Part shown: one piece after another, positions 16,552-24,810 of the stretch | Layout: each line of letters begins with the position of its first letter | How positions within the stretch are numbered: the stretch's first letter is position 1 | From: Deltaproteobacteria bacterium | GTDB lineage: Bacteria > Desulfobacterota > BSN033 > UBA1163 | DNA length: 49,349 nt | Assembly: GCA_018333535.1 (NCBI GenBank) | Contig: JAGXTA010000069.1 | Location: 1-49,349 of the forward strand | Reading direction: 5' to 3' | Translations under genes and position numbers: made by a program | Notes under the pieces: model-generated | Told to the model about the DNA's origin: nothing | Database searches by the model: none | Seen by the model: the letters and a program-made list of their open reading frames with translations, nothing else

Positions 16552-16626
16552 CGTTCTCTCTCTTTCCCTGTAATTTTCCATGAATGAAGGACACACGCCA
16601 CAGACACGGTCACGTTTTTTAGCTTT

Positions 16627-16655
16627 ATCTTAAGGGCTTCCCCACAGAAATTCAA
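16627..16655 (-). promoter_or_regulatory. Sigma-70-type promoter for dapL
   Basis: On the minus strand, TTGAAT (16650-16655), a 17-nt spacer and TAAGAT (16627-16632). It is about 75 nt upstream of the chosen start codon. Confidence 0.45.
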
Positions 16656-16683
16656 GTTAAAAGTTGTAGCGTTAAAAGTTGTA
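16655..16683. repeat. Tandem GTTAAAAGTTGTAG words
   Basis: Two exact copies of GTTAAAAGTTGTAG (16655-16668, 16670-16683), one base apart, lie just upstream of the dapL promoter. They could be a single arm of a word-palindrome whose partner is lost, or an operator. No complementary arm was found. Confidence 0.6.
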
Positions 16684-16785
16684 GTTGACCTTAAATTAGA
16701 ATTTCTTTAGAATGTAGAGTAACCTATAGTAAAGCCCGTTAGAAATTCCGGCAGGGCATTAAACCAAGATGGATGGGAGTATGAG

Positions 16786-17130
16786 ATGGGCTCAAAAAAC
16801 AGAAAGGTGATGGCCGCCGAAGAGATTGTTGACTTATTAAAAACAAATAAGAAGGCTCTGGAAAAATATAAGGTCAAAAGGATAGGGCTATTCGGTTCAT
16901 ATGTCAGGGGTGAACAAAAAAAAGAGAGCGACATAGATTTGGTGGTTGAATTTGATTTGTCCGCCTTTGGCAATAACTTTGAAGGACTTTTTGATGTTTT
17001 TATGGATTTGTCTTCTTACCTCGAAGATTTGTTTAGAAAAAAGGTGGATATTTTGACTCCCGTGAGCATTGAAAGCATAAGAATTAAGGAGGTGGCTGAG
17101 GACATAAAAAGGAGCCTGATCTATGCCTAA
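16786..17130 (+). CDS. mntA: MntA-type nucleotidyltransferase antitoxin
   Basis: The 114-residue minimal nucleotidyltransferase has the full catalytic signature: GLFGSYVRGEQKKESDIDLV, with Gly-Ser, ten residues, then Asp-x-Asp, plus a third acidic strand KKVDILTP. MntA proteins AMPylate the partner HepT toxin at a tyrosine to neutralise it. The gene overlaps the HepT gene by 8 nt, as is typical for this pair. GGGAG lies 7 nt before the ATG. AT-rich codon use compared with neighbours suggests horizontal arrival. Confidence 0.9.
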   Translation: MGSKNRKVMAAEEIVDLLKTNKKALEKYKVKRIGLFGSYVRGEQKKESDIDLVVEFDLSAFGNNFEGLFDVFMDLSSYLEDLFRKKVDILTPVSIESIRIKEVAEDIKRSLIYA

Positions 17131-17482
17131 AAGAGGCGACAAGGAGTTCACAAAGGATATTATAGAAGCAATAGAAAGAATTAATGTTTACACTGCGGAA
17201 ATGAGTTACGATACTTTTTTGCTGGACCCCAAAACGCAAGATGCGGTGGTCCGGAATATTGAAATCATAGGAGAAGCCGCCAAAAATCTTTCACACGATT
17301 TTAGAAAGATGCATAGAGAGATTGATTGGAAAAAGATCGCTGGGATGAGGGATAAAATCATCCATTTTTACTTTGGTGTAAAGTGGGATATCGTATGGTC
17401 TGTAATAAAAGACAAGATGCCAAAACTCAAAACACAGATTGACAGTTTTTTAAAGGACGTGGAAACTGAAAATGGGTCTTGA
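17123..17482 (+). CDS. hepT: HepT-like ribonuclease toxin
   Basis: The 119-residue all-helical HEPN protein has the catalytic Rx4HxY motif in MRDKIIHFYFGVKWDIVW and the family segment NIEIIGEAAKNLS. HepT is an RNase toxin blocked by MntA-dependent AMPylation of its Tyr. Both catalytic residues and the modified Tyr are intact, so the pair may be active. The ATG overlaps the mntA end (17123-17130). Confidence 0.92.
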   Translation: MPKRGDKEFTKDIIEAIERINVYTAEMSYDTFLLDPKTQDAVVRNIEIIGEAAKNLSHDFRKMHREIDWKKIAGMRDKIIHFYFGVKWDIVWSVIKDKMPKLKTQIDSFLKDVETENGS

Positions 17483-17557
17483 AAGAAGGCAACACATCCT
17501 TAATCTCTTTGGCATTAAGACCTTCGCAGGCTTGAAAGAAAAATGGGCATCCTCTTA

Positions 17558-17586
17558 TTGACATCAACCCCCCTTCCTATCATAAT
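17558..17586 (+). promoter_or_regulatory. Sigma-70-type promoter for the BamD-OstA fusion gene
   Basis: A perfect TTGACA (17558-17563), a 17-nt spacer and CATAAT (17581-17586). It is 28 nt before the start codon at 17615. Confidence 0.65.
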
Positions 17587-17614
17587 TATGGGCACTTTTT
17601 AAAAAGAAGGTACA

Positions 17615-19339
17615 ATGAAAAAGAAAATTGTTATCCACACCTTTCTTCTCCTTTTCATTCTCTTCTCCGTTTTGAACGGATGCGCCGGGAAGGGAAAGGA
17701 TGTCAAGACGATCAAGGGAGATCCGGAAATCCTCTACCGCCAGGGATTGGAGCGGTTCAATAAGAGGGACTATTCCGAGGCATTGAAGATATTTGAACAG
17801 ATCAAGTCCAACTTTCCGGATAGCCCGCCTTATACCCAGTGGGCGGAGGTAAAGGTCGGGGATTGCCACTTCTTTAAAAAGGATTATGTGGAAGCCATCG
17901 CGGCCTATGAGGAGTTCAAGAAGACCCGTCCCACCCACGAAGAAATCCCTTATGTTCAATATCAGATCGGAATGGCCCATTTCAGCCAGATGCGCACCCA
18001 CGACCGGGACCAGACCTCCACGAAGAAGGCCCTCTCCAACTTCGAATATTTAGTCGCCAACACCTCTCCCAGCATTTTTACCGAAAAGGCTGAAAAAAAG
18101 ATTGAGACCTGCAAGAAGCAGTTGGCCGACCACGAGTTCTATATCGGAAATTTCTATTATAAACAGGGAAAATATCAGGCGGCCGCCGCCCGGTTCGAGG
18201 GATTGTTAGAGAAATTTCCGAAGAGGGCTGAAGAGGATAAAGCGCTTTATCTTTTAGGGAAGAGCTGCCTCGAACTCGACCAATGGGAAAAGGCAAGAGA
18301 AGCCTTTTCGCGAATTGTCAACGAATATCCGAAGAGTTCCCACTACAGGGAGGCCAAATCGATCCTGGATCAGGGCAAGAAGGAGAAGATAGTCCTTCGC
18401 AAGGCAAAAGCCAAAGAACCCAGGAAGAAGGTGGATCCAAAGGAGGGAGAGGCTGAAACAGTTGCCCTGGTCAAATTCGATGAAGAGAGAAGACAGCCGG
18501 TTTTGCTGAAAGATGATAAGATGGAGTTAACGAGGGATGAAAAGAAAGTTGTTCCTCCTTCCGTCGAAAAACCGGTTGAACCAGCGGTTCTAAAAGAAGA
18601 GACCCCCCAAGCGACTTTGCCGTTGGTCAAATACGAAGAGGAAAAGAGGCAACCCATGGTCTCCCCTTTGCCTCCCCCGAAAGAAGAATTGAAGATTGAG
18701 GCAAAACCGGAGGATGAAAAGCGGATGGCAGCGCTGCCGCTCCCGACTGTAGCACCTGAGCCCAAAGAAGTACTGAAGGAGGAAAAACCTCCAAAGAAAG
18801 AGGTGGAGAAGACAAAAGAGAAGGAGAAAGAGATTGCAGCATTACCGCCTCCCTCAACAAAAGAGAGGGAGGTCTTGAAAAAGGAGACTCCCGCTGAACA
18901 CAAGGAAGTCAAATTGGGGGACACAGGCGAGCCGATAGACATCACTTCGGACAGAGTGGAGACCTTTTCCAAAGAGAATCTGATCGTCTTCAAGGGGAAT
19001 GTGATGGCCCGGCAGAAGGATATGGTCATCTATTCCGATTCTCTCGAGGCCCTGGTCTTTGAAGATGGCAAGGGGATTGAGAAGGTGGTGGCCGGGGGGA
19101 ATGTGAAGATCCAGCAGGGACTTCGGGTCGCCAATTGCCAGAAGGCGGTCTTCTATAATCGGGATCAAAGGGTGATTCTGACCGGCGACCCGAAGGTATG
19201 GGAAGGCGACAACCTGGTCTCCGGAGAGGAGATCATCTTCGATATTGCAAAAAATCGTATCGAGGTAAAAGGAGGACAGGGAGGAAGAGGAAAGGTGAGG
19301 GTTCTTCCCGGCGGCGGGGAACTTGAAAAGCTGAAATGA
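17615..19339 (+). CDS. Fusion lipoprotein: BamD-like TPR domain plus OstA/LptA-like domain
   Basis: The 574-residue protein has a lipoprotein signal with lipobox LNGC (Cys23). Residues about 36-250 match BamD/YfiO: tandem TPR units such as LYRQGLERFNKRDYSEALKI and WEKAREAFSRIVNEYPKSSH. A charged, Pro-rich linker (about 255-435) holds two copies of a LVKxxEExRQP motif near 285 and 337. The C-terminal part (about 438-560) is an OstA/LptA-type beta-taco domain: ITSDRVETFSKENLIVFKGN, YSDSLEALVF and a final LVSGEEIIFDIAKNRIEVKG. BamD assembles outer-membrane proteins and LptA bridges lipopolysaccharide to LptD, so the fusion would join two envelope pathways. TPR-only reading of the first domain (a CpoB/YbgF-like role) is an alternative. 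The gene has its own promoter. Confidence 0.85.
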   Translation: MKKKIVIHTFLLLFILFSVLNGCAGKGKDVKTIKGDPEILYRQGLERFNKRDYSEALKIFEQIKSNFPDSPPYTQWAEVKVGDCHFFKKDYVEAIAAYEEFKKTRPTHEEIPYVQYQIGMAHFSQMRTHDRDQTSTKKALSNFEYLVANTSPSIFTEKAEKKIETCKKQLADHEFYIGNFYYKQGKYQAAAARFEGLLEKFPKRAEEDKALYLLGKSCLELDQWEKAREAFSRIVNEYPKSSHYREAKSILDQGKKEKIVLRKAKAKEPRKKVDPKEGEAETVALVKFDEERRQPVLLKDDKMELTRDEKKVVPPSVEKPVEPAVLKEETPQATLPLVKYEEEKRQPMVSPLPPPKEELKIEAKPEDEKRMAALPLPTVAPEPKEVLKEEKPPKKEVEKTKEKEKEIAALPPPSTKEREVLKKETPAEHKEVKLGDTGEPIDITSDRVETFSKENLIVFKGNVMARQKDMVIYSDSLEALVFEDGKGIEKVVAGGNVKIQQGLRVANCQKAVFYNRDQRVILTGDPKVWEGDNLVSGEEIIFDIAKNRIEVKGGQGGRGKVRVLPGGGELEKLK

Positions 19340-19392
19340 GAAGATGGTTCTCCGGTCTGGTCACCCTCCCTTAACGAATTTGGACACGAGTC

Positions 19393-20733
19393 ATGTTTGA
19401 AAATCTTTCATCCAAATTAGATGCTGTTTTTAAGAAGCTTCGAGGCCATGGGAAGTTAACGGAGCAGAATATCCAGGAGGCCCTCAAAGAGGTAAGAGTG
19501 GCCCTGCTCGAGGCGGATGTCAATTTCAAGGTGGTGAAGGATTTCGTCCAGTCTGTCCATGGGAGAGCCATCGGTCAGGAGGTGATGGCAAGCCTTACTC
19601 CTGCCCAGCAACTGATTAAGATCGTGAAGGAGGAGATGACCTCGCTGATGGGAGGTCAGGAGCAGAGGATTCAACTTTCAGGAAGCCCTCCTGTTCCGAT
19701 CATGCTCGTCGGCCTTCACGGATGCGGAAAGACGACCACTGCGGCCAAATTAGCGCGCCACTTCCAGGGGATGAAGAAACGGCCCTATCTCATCCCTGCG
19801 GATGTCTATCGACCGGCCGCCATTGAACAGTTGCAGAAATTAGGGGAGGAGCTGAAAGTCGATTTTTACAGGCCAGGACCCTCGCAGATGCCGCTCGAGA
19901 TCTGTCTCAAGGCGAGGGATGCGGCCCTGAAGGGCGGATACGACCTGATGCTCATCGATACGGCCGGAAGGCTTCATATCGATGAGGCATTGATGCTTGA
20001 GCTGAGAGAGATCAAAACGCAGATCAAACCGAGAGAGATTCTTTTCGTCGCCGACGCCATGACCGGGCAGGATGCGGTCAATGTCGCAAAGAGTTTTAAT
20101 GAGAGGCTGGGCGTCGATGGAATCATCCTGACCAAAATGGATGGGGACGCCCGCGGAGGAGCGGCCCTTTCGATCAAGGCGGTGACGCAGAAGCCGATTA
20201 AATTCATCGGCGTGGGGGAGAAGCTCGACGCCCTTGAGGTCTTCCATCCCGAACGGATGGTTTCAAGAATCCTGGGCATGGGAGATGTCCTGACCCTGAT
20301 CGAAAAGGCAGAGGCCACTTTTGATGAGAAGAAAGTTAAGGAATTAGAGAAGAAGATCCGGAAAGATTCATTCACGCTGGAGGATTTCCGGGATCAGCTT
20401 CAGCAAATTCGAAAGATGGGATCGCTCGAATCGATTCTCAATATGATCCCCGGGCTTCCGAAGAAGATGAAAGGGATGGGAGGCCTCCAGGTGGATGAGA
20501 GCGAGCTGGGCAGGGTGGAGGCCATCATCAGCTCGATGACGTTCAAGGAGAGAGCCAATTTTACGATCATCAACGGAAGCCGGCGATTGAGGATTGCAGC
20601 GGGAAGCGGGACAAGCGTTCAGGAAGTCAACCGGCTCTTAAAACAGTATGCTCAGGCCCGAAAGATGATGAAACAGTTTTCAAAGATGGGCGGCAAAGGA
20701 CTGGGAAGAGGACAGGTTCCGTTCTTTTCTTGA
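19393..20733 (+). CDS. ffh: Signal recognition particle protein Ffh
   Basis: The 446-residue SRP54 homologue has an N domain (1-90, MFENLSSKLDAVFKKLRGHG), a G domain with GLHGCGKTTTAAKLA (G1), DTAGRLHIDEALM (G3) and TKMDGDARGGAAL (G4), and a Met-rich M domain (from about 325) that binds 4.5S RNA and signal peptides. Length is normal. It leads a block of ribosomal and RNA genes (rpsP, khpA, rimM, trmD, rplS), a common bacterial order. Confidence 0.96.
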   Translation: MFENLSSKLDAVFKKLRGHGKLTEQNIQEALKEVRVALLEADVNFKVVKDFVQSVHGRAIGQEVMASLTPAQQLIKIVKEEMTSLMGGQEQRIQLSGSPPVPIMLVGLHGCGKTTTAAKLARHFQGMKKRPYLIPADVYRPAAIEQLQKLGEELKVDFYRPGPSQMPLEICLKARDAALKGGYDLMLIDTAGRLHIDEALMLELREIKTQIKPREILFVADAMTGQDAVNVAKSFNERLGVDGIILTKMDGDARGGAALSIKAVTQKPIKFIGVGEKLDALEVFHPERMVSRILGMGDVLTLIEKAEATFDEKKVKELEKKIRKDSFTLEDFRDQLQQIRKMGSLESILNMIPGLPKKMKGMGGLQVDESELGRVEAIISSMTFKERANFTIINGSRRLRIAAGSGTSVQEVNRLLKQYAQARKMMKQFSKMGGKGLGRGQVPFFS

Positions 20734-20749
20734 TGAGGTAATGTTTCTG

Positions 20750-20913
20750 TTAAAATTCGAAATACGAAATCCGGGCGGAGCGTCCAGCAGGACCAATTCG
20801 AAACAAGCACGAATTTTCAAATCACAAATGACCTAAACAAATAAAAAAGTTTTAGGCTTTGAAATTTTTATTTTGGGTTTGTTTCGGATTTCGATATTCG
20901 AAATTCGTATTTT
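20750..20913. repeat. AAATTCGAAATACG-word palindrome between ffh and rpsP
   Basis: The left arm (AAATTCGAAATACGAAATCC) is complementary to the right arm (GGATTTCGATATTCGAAATT then CGTATTTTA). A weaker inner part lies between them. It fills the ffh-rpsP gap without breaking the operon order. Only one copy seen. Confidence 0.75.
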
Positions 20914-20945
20914 ATGTTTAAAAGAAGGAGGTGATTTAAAGCAAT

Positions 20946-21215
20946 ATGGCTGCATCAATGAGATTGATGAGATTTGGCGGAAAGAAGAAACCTTTTTATC
21001 GGATTGTAGTTGCAGACCGCCGTTCTCCGAGAGACGGAAGGTTTATCGAGCAGGTAGGAACTTACGATCCAGGGAAAGATCCGGCAGAAGTCCGAATTAA
21101 GGAAGAGAAGGCAATCGCCTGGCTGAAAAAGGGAGCCCAACCCACTCCGACCGTTCGTCAGCTTCTGATTCGATCGGGCGTGACAAAGAAGCTGGCTGAA
21201 AGCAAAAAAGAATAG
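20946..21215 (+). CDS. rpsP: 30S ribosomal protein S16
   Basis: The 89-residue protein has the S16 core [20 protein letters not shown] and IEQVGTYDP, ending in a basic tail. It binds 16S rRNA in the 30S body. AGGAGGTG lies about 14 nt before the ATG, longer than usual. An in-frame ATG four codons later ([10 protein letters not shown]) is an alternative start. Confidence 0.95.
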   Translation: MAASMRLMRFGGKKKPFYRIVVADRRSPRDGRFIEQVGTYDPGKDPAEVRIKEEKAIAWLKKGAQPTPTVRQLLIRSGVTKKLAESKKE

Positions 21216-21286
21216 GTCACCTTTTCCCTCATGGCGACTTTGAAAGGATCTCTCCGAGAGCGGTTGCTCGAATTGGAGGTGTGATG

Positions 21287-21523
21287 ATGACGGCAAAGGA
21301 GTTGATTGAGTTTATTGCCAAGGCATTGGTCGATCATCCGGAGCAGGTCAGGGTTTCCGAAGTCGAGGGGGAGAGGACCTCGGTCATCGAGCTCTCCGTA
21401 GCAAAGGATGATCTGGGGAAGGTGATCGGAAAACAGGGCAGAACGGCAAGAGCCATCCGCGTGATTCTGGGAGCGGCTTCTGCCAATCTGGGTAAACGCT
21501 CTGTTTTGGAAATCATCGAATAG
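21287..21523 (+). CDS. khpA: KH-domain RNA-binding protein KhpA (YlqC)
   Basis: The 78-residue single KH-domain protein has the GxxG loop as [13 protein letters not shown]. It stands between rpsP and rimM, the usual place of ylqC/khpA. KhpA pairs with KhpB/Jag and binds RNA. GGAGGT ends 6 nt before ATG 21287. A GTG and another ATG immediately upstream (21281, 21284) are alternatives. Confidence 0.93.
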   Translation: MTAKELIEFIAKALVDHPEQVRVSEVEGERTSVIELSVAKDDLGKVIGKQGRTARAIRVILGAASANLGKRSVLEIIE

Positions 21524-21529
21524 CGACCC

Positions 21530-22057
21530 ATGGAGCAAACTCTTTACCCGATCGCGAGGGTGGGCAAGCCCCATGGGGTCAGGGGGAGGATTAAAGTAGA
21601 TTATTTCGGGGAGGACCCCGACCGCTTTCTCCTTTATCAGAAGATTTTTATCCAGAACGATTCAGGAAGACCGGAACCCTACGAAGTTCTGGAAGTCACC
21701 CCTCAACCGCCACGCCTTATCTTAAGATTGAAAGGGATCGAGAGGATCGAAGAGACAGAGCGTCTCATCGGTAAGGAGATCCTTGTCCGCAGAGAAGATC
21801 TCCCCGAGCCGGAAGAAGGGGAGTATTACTGGTTCGAGATCCTGGGGATGGCGGTGGAAACAGAGAAGGGCAAAAGGATCGGCACGGTGAAGAAGATCTT
21901 TCCGACAGGCGCCCATGATGTCTATGTCGTCGAAGGAAAAAGAGGTGAGATTTTTCTGCCGGCAACCCAAGGGGTGATCCAGACCATTGACCGTCAAAGA
22001 AGGGTGATAAAGGTCGTCCGGATGGAGGGATTGTGGGAGGAGGAAGATGAGATTTGA
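21530..22057 (+). CDS. rimM: Ribosome maturation factor RimM
   Basis: The 175-residue protein has the N-terminal RimM domain ([16 protein letters not shown]), a linker and a C-terminal PRC-barrel ([13 protein letters not shown] ... [14 protein letters not shown]). RimM assists 16S rRNA processing around S19. It starts 6 nt after khpA and overlaps trmD by 11 nt, a coupled operon. Confidence 0.95.
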   Translation: MEQTLYPIARVGKPHGVRGRIKVDYFGEDPDRFLLYQKIFIQNDSGRPEPYEVLEVTPQPPRLILRLKGIERIEETERLIGKEILVRREDLPEPEEGEYYWFEILGMAVETEKGKRIGTVKKIFPTGAHDVYVVEGKRGEIFLPATQGVIQTIDRQRRVIKVVRMEGLWEEEDEI

Positions 22058-22784
22058 CATCCTCACCCTTTTCCCGGAGATGTTTTCCTCTCCTTTTCAG
22101 GAGAGCATCCTGGCCAAAGCGATTGAAAAAGGGCTGATCGAGGTAAGGACGATCAACATCAGGGACTTCGCCCTTGATAAACACCGGATCGTCGATGACG
22201 CTCCCTATGGCGGAGGGCAGGGCATGGTGATGAAAGTGGAGCCCATTGCCCGGGCCATCGAGCAGGTAAAATCAGAAGATCCATCGGTCAGGACGATCTA
22301 TCTCACCCCCGAAGGAAAACCGTTGAATCAGGAGATCGTCAGGGAGCTCTCTTCCCGATCGCATCTCATTCTTCTCTGCGGCAGGTATGAAGGAGTGGAT
22401 GAGAGGGTGAGGGAACTCTTCGTCGATGAGGAGATATCGATAGGGGATTATGTTCTGACCGGAGGAGAATTAGCCGCCATGGTTCTGATCGATGCGGTCT
22501 CAAGGCTTCTGCCCGGAGTGTTAGGGTCGGACCGGTCGGCGGAGGAAGATTCCTTCTTCGGTTCTTTGCTGGAATATCCCCAGTATACCCGGCCTGCAAG
22601 TTTCAGAGGGCATGGGGTTCCCGAAGCCCTCCTTTCGGGAAACCATCAGGCGATCTCTCTCTGGAGAAGGAGGGAGGCTCTGAGGAGAACGCAGATGAGG
22701 AGGCCGGACCTGTTAAGTCAAGCTTCTCTTTCTGAGGAAGACAAAAGGATTTTGGAGGAGATATCAAAAAAGGTTGTTTCGTAA
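22047..22784 (+). CDS. trmD: tRNA (guanine37-N1)-methyltransferase TrmD
   Basis: The 245-residue SPOUT enzyme has [20 protein letters not shown] at the start, the catalytic [30 protein letters not shown], and the trefoil-knot [20 protein letters not shown]. It makes m1G37 in tRNAs to prevent frameshifting. Length and key residues are normal. Overlaps the rimM end. Confidence 0.97.
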   Translation: MRFDILTLFPEMFSSPFQESILAKAIEKGLIEVRTINIRDFALDKHRIVDDAPYGGGQGMVMKVEPIARAIEQVKSEDPSVRTIYLTPEGKPLNQEIVRELSSRSHLILLCGRYEGVDERVRELFVDEEISIGDYVLTGGELAAMVLIDAVSRLLPGVLGSDRSAEEDSFFGSLLEYPQYTRPASFRGHGVPEALLSGNHQAISLWRRREALRRTQMRRPDLLSQASLSEEDKRILEEISKKVVS

Positions 22785-22827
22785 CGGGTGCATCCCTACT
22801 TGAACCATGACAATGCTCCGGGTGCTC

Positions 22828-22967
22828 GGGTTAAGGTTAAGGTGACGAAGCCCGTTTCGGTTATCGGTTAAGGTTACGGGCAAAAAAATAAGAGACGATA
22901 AACGTAGCCTTTTATTAACGATACGGGCATCGTTACCGTTACCTCTAAACGAAACCATTATTTTCTA
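22828..22967. repeat. GGTTACGGTTA repeat with AAGAGACGATAAACGTAGCC core (copy 1)
   Basis: About 140 bp of serial GGTTAAGG/GGTTACGG words, a conserved core (AAGAGACGATAAACGTAGCC, TTTTATTAACGATACGGGC) and complementary ACCGTTACC words. Copy 2 at 31562-31696 keeps the core almost unchanged. It ends directly at the start codon of the PF09936 methyltransferase gene. Confidence 0.9.
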
Positions 22968-22971
22968 AGCA

Positions 22972-23547
22972 ATGGCTTCTAACCTCTACATCGGATTGGT
23001 TCACCATCCCGTCTATGGTCGAAAAAGAGAAGTTATCGCCACCGCGGTGACCAACTTCGATATTCACGATATTTCCCGCTGTGCGCGGACATTCGGGCTG
23101 GGAGGTTTTTTCATCATCACTCCCCTTGAAAGCCAGGTGGAGTTGGTTGAGAGGATCATCAGCCACTGGAGTCAGGGTGAGGGCTCGGTATACAACCCTA
23201 CGAGAAAGGAATCTCTCTCCCTGGTCCGGGTATCCCGGAGCATTGATGGGGCGGATCAGGAAATCTCGCGCTTTCATCAGAAGAAGGCCAAGAGAGTTGC
23301 CACAGGAGCTTCTCCTCACCCTGATTGCATCGGTTACGGAGGACTTCGGGAACTATTCAAGGACAGGGAAACTCCGTTTTTCCTCCTGTTCGGGACCGGG
23401 TGGGGTTTGACCCAGGAGGTTAAAGACAGTTCGGATTATGTGCTGGCACCCATCGAAGGAAAAGGTTATAATCACCTCTCAGTCCGCTCAGCCGTTGCCA
23501 TCATCCTGGACAGGCTGTTAGGGGATAGAATTAGCAGTTCGGAGTAA
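22972..23547 (+). CDS. PF09936-type SAM-dependent RNA methyltransferase
   Basis: The 191-residue protein starts MASNLYIGLVHHPVYGRKRE and has IATAVTNFDIHDISRCARTF, FLLFGTGWGLTQEV and a final YNHLSVRSAVAIILDRLL. This pattern is the SPOUT-like RNA methyltransferase family that sits between trmD and rplS in deltaproteobacteria and some other phyla. The substrate is not established. No ribosome site precedes the ATG, which abuts repeat 22828-22967. The last codons (SSSE and TAA) come from the next repeat, 23532-23610. Confidence 0.85.
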   Translation: MASNLYIGLVHHPVYGRKREVIATAVTNFDIHDISRCARTFGLGGFFIITPLESQVELVERIISHWSQGEGSVYNPTRKESLSLVRVSRSIDGADQEISRFHQKKAKRVATGASPHPDCIGYGGLRELFKDRETPFFLLFGTGWGLTQEVKDSSDYVLAPIEGKGYNHLSVRSAVAIILDRLLGDRISSSE

Positions 23548-23610
23548 TGAGTTCGTAGTTCGGAGTAATTATTTAAACTCTCCGAACTCAAAACTCCGAA
23601 CTCCGAACTT
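23532..23610. repeat. AGTTCGGAGT-word palindrome (copy 2)
   Basis: The left arm (AGTTCGGAGTAATGAGTTCG, TAGTTCGGAGT) and right arm (CTCCGAACTCAAAACTCCG, AACTCCGAACTT) flank a loop of about 11 nt. Nearly the same as 11926-11999. It contains the stop codon of the upstream methyltransferase gene. Confidence 0.92.
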
Positions 23611-23630
23611 ATTTTGGAAGGGAGAGTAAG

Positions 23631-23984
23631 ATGAATCCGTTAGAGATGATTGAAAGGGAACAGTTACGAACGGACCTCACCCCATTCAAGGTGGGTGATA
23701 CGATCCGGGTCCACGTGAAGATCATCGAGGGAGAGAAAGAGAGAATACAGCCCTTTGAGGGAGTGGTCATTCGCAAAAAGGCCGGGGGGATCCGGTCCAG
23801 CTTCACCGTGAGGAAGATCTCCTACGGAATAGGGGTGGAAAGAATCTTTCCCTTGCATTCCCCCAGAATTGATCGGATCGATGTGATGAGCCGCGGGAAG
23901 GTGAGACGGGCCAAGCTCTTCTATTTGAGAGGCCTGAGAGGCAAGGCGGCCAGGATCCGGGGCGAAAAGAAACAAATAGCCTAA
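23631..23984 (+). CDS. rplS: 50S ribosomal protein L19
   Basis: The 117-residue protein has the L19 features: [49 protein letters not shown], and the basic end [20 protein letters not shown]19 sits at the 30S-50S interface. GGAAGGGAGAG precedes the ATG. Follows the palindrome 23532-23610 in the trmD operon. Confidence 0.96.
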   Translation: MNPLEMIEREQLRTDLTPFKVGDTIRVHVKIIEGEKERIQPFEGVVIRKKAGGIRSSFTVRKISYGIGVERIFPLHSPRIDRIDVMSRGKVRRAKLFYLRGLRGKAARIRGEKKQIA

Positions 23985-23991
23985 AAAAACA

Positions 23992-24065
23992 TCAATGCAA
24001 AGTGTAAAATTAGCATTGAAAATTTTAAATTAAAATTGTTAAATTTTCATTTTGCATTTTGCAAT
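23992..24065. repeat. TGCAAAGTGTAAAATT palindrome between rplS and rnhB
   Basis: The AT-rich left arm (ATGCAAAGTGTAAAATT, GCATTGAAAATTTT) is complementary to the right arm (AAATTTTCATTTTGCATTTT, GCAATG). It fills the gap and touches the rnhB start region. Only one copy seen. Confidence 0.75.
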
Positions 24066-24076
24066 GAGTGGTTATC

Positions 24077-24703
24077 ATGCTTTTCCGTTCTCTTCCCGCT
24101 CAGCCCATGGACTACTTCGAAAAGATGTACCGTGGGCAGGGCTACCAGCGGGTTGCCGGTGTGGATGAGGCGGGAAGAGGCCCTCTCGCCGGGCCTGTCG
24201 TGGCCGCGGCGGTCATCCTTCCGGAAGAAGGCATCGGTCAGAAGCTCTTCGATTCCAAACAGATTCCTTCGAAAAAAAGGGAAGCACTCTATGAGATCAT
24301 CCTTTTAAAAGCCCTGGGAGTAGGCATCGGAACCGTCTGCCAGGAGGAGATCGATCTTCTCAATATTCTCCAGGCAACTTTAAAGGCGATGGTCCAGGCA
24401 GTCGAGAGCCTTCCCGTGTCCCCCGATTTTATTCTGATCGATGGAAATCAACCCCTCCATTTTCCCGTCCCTCAGAAGCCCATCCGCAAAGGAGACCGGA
24501 TTTGCAACTCCATTGCGGCGGCATCCATTGTGGCCAAGGTGACCCGAGACCGCCTGATGTTTGAGTGCCATCAAAAATACCCGCAGTATAATTTTGCGAA
24601 ACATAAGGGCTACGGGACAGCGGAACACCGGAAGGCCATTGAGAGATTCGGCGTCTCCGAACTTCACCGGAAGACCTTTCGGGGCGTAAAGGAATATTTA
24701 TGA
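24077..24703 (+). CDS. rnhB: Ribonuclease HII
   Basis: The 208-residue enzyme has the metal-binding Asp and Glu in GVDEAGRGPLAGPVVAAAVI, Asp in ILIDGNQ and SIAAASIVAKVTRDRLM. RNase HII cleaves RNA in RNA-DNA hybrids and misincorporated ribonucleotides. The start is uncertain: GTG 24068, ATG 24077 or ATG 24107 (MDYFEKMYRGQG) are in frame, none with a strong ribosome site. Confidence 0.93.
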   Translation: MLFRSLPAQPMDYFEKMYRGQGYQRVAGVDEAGRGPLAGPVVAAAVILPEEGIGQKLFDSKQIPSKKREALYEIILLKALGVGIGTVCQEEIDLLNILQATLKAMVQAVESLPVSPDFILIDGNQPLHFPVPQKPIRKGDRICNSIAAASIVAKVTRDRLMFECHQKYPQYNFAKHKGYGTAEHRKAIERFGVSELHRKTFRGVKEYL

Positions 24704-24793
24704 TGGGGAGATAGGGAGAAGGGGAGATGGGGAGTTTGATAGGCGGGACATTCCTGTCCCGTATTAGTCGGGGTTAGAAAACCCCGACTATCG
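24701..24793. repeat. Composite repeat: GGGGAGATAGGG words plus GATAGGCGGGAC palindrome
   Basis: Positions 24701-24733 carry serial GATGGGGAGATAGGGAG words (as at 13818). Positions 24738-24793 are the hairpin unit GATAGGCGGGACATTCCTG to GGGGTTAGAAAACCCCGACT (as at 4604-4736). It lies between rnhB and yraN. Confidence 0.82.
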
Positions 24794-24810
24794 AGAGAAG
24801 ATACAGGGTC

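Noticed and set aside
16652-16690. MntA/HepT operator in the GTTAAAAGTTGTAG tandem
   Set aside because: It is about 100 bp from mntA and closer to the divergent dapL promoter. There is no dyad to suggest antitoxin binding.
18370-19029. 219-codon Ser/Phe-rich frame on the minus strand
   Set aside because: It is the antisense of the Lys/Glu/Pro-rich linker of the BamD-OstA fusion, and its composition follows from that.
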